DNA of 64,000 bases from Bradyrhizobium sp. AZCC 2176 (GTDB lineage Bacteria > Pseudomonadota > Alphaproteobacteria > Rhizobiales > Xanthobacteraceae): positions 4,429,501-4,493,500 of the forward strand of contig NZ_JAZHRX010000001.1 of assembly GCF_036924645.1 (NCBI RefSeq). Direction: 5' to 3'. The notes under the pieces are model-generated. The model was not told the origin of the DNA, did not search any database, and saw only the letters and a program-made list of their open reading frames with translations. Position numbers and translations under genes: made by a program. Of the stretch, positions 63,273 to 64,000 are shown in pieces (the stretch's first letter is position 1; every line of letters begins with the position of its first letter).

Positions 63273-64000
63273 TCACCCGGCATGACGTGATGAACCGTCG
63301 TTCCCGCCTTGAGGTGAACTGTCGTTCGTGCGCTTTAGAGACGAATCTTCCGGTGGGTTGATTCCGTCGTATCGCATCGTCAGAATGAAATAGCTGCTGA
63401 TGAAGTAAAAGGCGACGGCGTTGCCGAGCAACCGGCGGCCTAGGGATCCAAGCGTATTGTGAATGCCCCAGCGGACCGTCGGCGTGGAAAAGCCGCATTC
63501 TTCGAAAAGCCTGATCCAGATCTTCGGCTGTTGGTGCTTCTGCCAATCGATGCTCGGCACGAGCGGATTGCGCAGGCCCAGATCACCGAAGAAATTGCGT
63601 CGCGCGCAATCTGAAATCACGATGGTCGAACCGGGACGCAAGAGCGATCCCAGCTTGATTATGATCGCGCGATATTGTTCCCTCGCGGACTTGCTCTCCT
63701 GGAGGGATACCACTGCGTCTTCATCCAGATGATTGATCGATGCCTCAAGAATCGCCACGTCGAAATTACCGCCGTGGCAGTCGAATTCTTGCAGCGTACA
63801 GGGCTCGATTGCGAGTCGATCCGTCAGCCCTAATTCTTCGCGTATGCTTCTCGCGCGAATGAGCTGGCGATTTTGGCTACCTGCGGCTTCCGGCTCCAGA
63901 AGCGTGGCGCGCTCGGCGCCATGCGCAAGCGCGTAGGTCGCGGCCAGGCCAATGCCTCCTCCAATGTCGAGAACTTTCTTACCCTTGAAGTCGATGCCTT
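63273..64000 (-). CDS. SAM-dependent methyltransferase (N-terminus beyond the window)
   Basis: Reading leftward from the edge, the frame opens with the SAM motif GKKVLDIGGGIGLAATYALA, acidic TLLEPEAAG, and FDVAILEASINHLDEDAVV, then PGSTIVISDCARRNFFGDLG. The start codon lies beyond 64000, so only about 241 residues are visible. The C-terminal tail is low in complexity (NDSSPQGGNDGSS). Together with the downstream genes it forms the start of the leftward operon in view. Confidence 0.83.
   Translation of the reverse strand, partial: GIDFKGKKVLDIGGGIGLAATYALAHGAERATLLEPEAAGSQNRQLIRARSIREELGLTDRLAIEPCTLQEFDCHGGNFDVAILEASINHLDEDAVVSLQESKSAREQYRAIIIKLGSLLRPGSTIVISDCARRNFFGDLGLRNPLVPSIDWQKHQQPKIWIRLFEECGFSTPTVRWGIHNTLGSLGRRLLGNAVAFYFISSYFILTMRYDGINPPEDSSLKRTNDSSPQGGNDGSSRHAG

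Overview
The window looks like the chromosome of a Bradyrhizobium-type alphaproteobacterium. Supporting signs are the high G+C metabolic genes, the abundance of solute-receptor transporters (TTT and TRAP types) with FCD-type GntR regulators, a Bradyrhizobium-style inverted repeat (12639-12716), and a decayed copy of an interspersed repeat known to me from Bradyrhizobium and relatives (about 12750-13200). No rRNA, tRNA, CRISPR array or intact insertion sequence was seen.

Region 1 (1-19451) is metabolic. It opens with a truncated FAD-linked oxidase under a GntR regulator, then two tandem serine-glyoxylate-type aminotransferases and an enoyl-CoA hydratase. Two small exported proteins follow, one a collagen-like lipoprotein. 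Next is a methylthioadenosine or 5'-deoxyadenosine salvage set (class II aldolase, MtnP, MtnA) interleaved with a tripartite tricarboxylate-type transporter (tctC ... tctB-tctA). After the repeats comes a leftward TRAP transporter operon (dctP-dctQ-dctM) that continues into a type II dehydroquinase and an unknown gene, with a divergent GntR regulator. A CaiB/BaiF CoA-transferase ends the region.

Region 2 (19793-23293) is one large gene: a serralysin-like secreted metalloprotease with RTX repeats and five nearly identical 345-bp tandem repeats that encode tryptophan-rich modules.

Region 3 (23516-64000) is a surface-polysaccharide locus of more than 40 kb that runs off the right edge. It has six blocks. 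(a) 23516-32399, plus strand: flippase, a frameshifted asparagine synthase, glycosyltransferases, methyltransferases, an acetyltransferase and an epimerase. (b) 32428-33294, minus: a lone SDR. (c) 33648-37816, plus: a WlbA/WlbB/WlbC-like diacetamido-sugar trio and a polymerase-like membrane protein. (d) 37954-45007, minus: a fusion of two glycosyltransferases, an O-antigen-ligase-like protein and three methyltransferases. (e) 45701-56908, plus: a winged-helix regulator, a NusG/RfaH-like antiterminator, then a deoxysugar module (CmcI-like methyltransferase, NeuD/PglD-like acyltransferase, DegT aminotransferase, FdtA-like ketoisomerase, SDR, RmlB, RmlA, RmlC, C-methyltransferase, AsnB). (f) 57005-64000, minus: glycosyltransferases, a PglK-like ABC flippase and methyltransferases.

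Together these genes can make at least one UDP-linked diacetamido sugar and one unusual dTDP-linked sugar (RmlA/B/C without RmlD, plus a C-methyltransferase and a ketoisomerase), decorate them by methylation, acylation and possibly amidation, assemble the unit on a lipid, flip it and polymerise or ligate it. The most interesting regulatory signals are an ops-like element just after the RfaH-like gene (46952-46963, beside a hairpin) and twin palindromes before its partner regulator (45621-45664).
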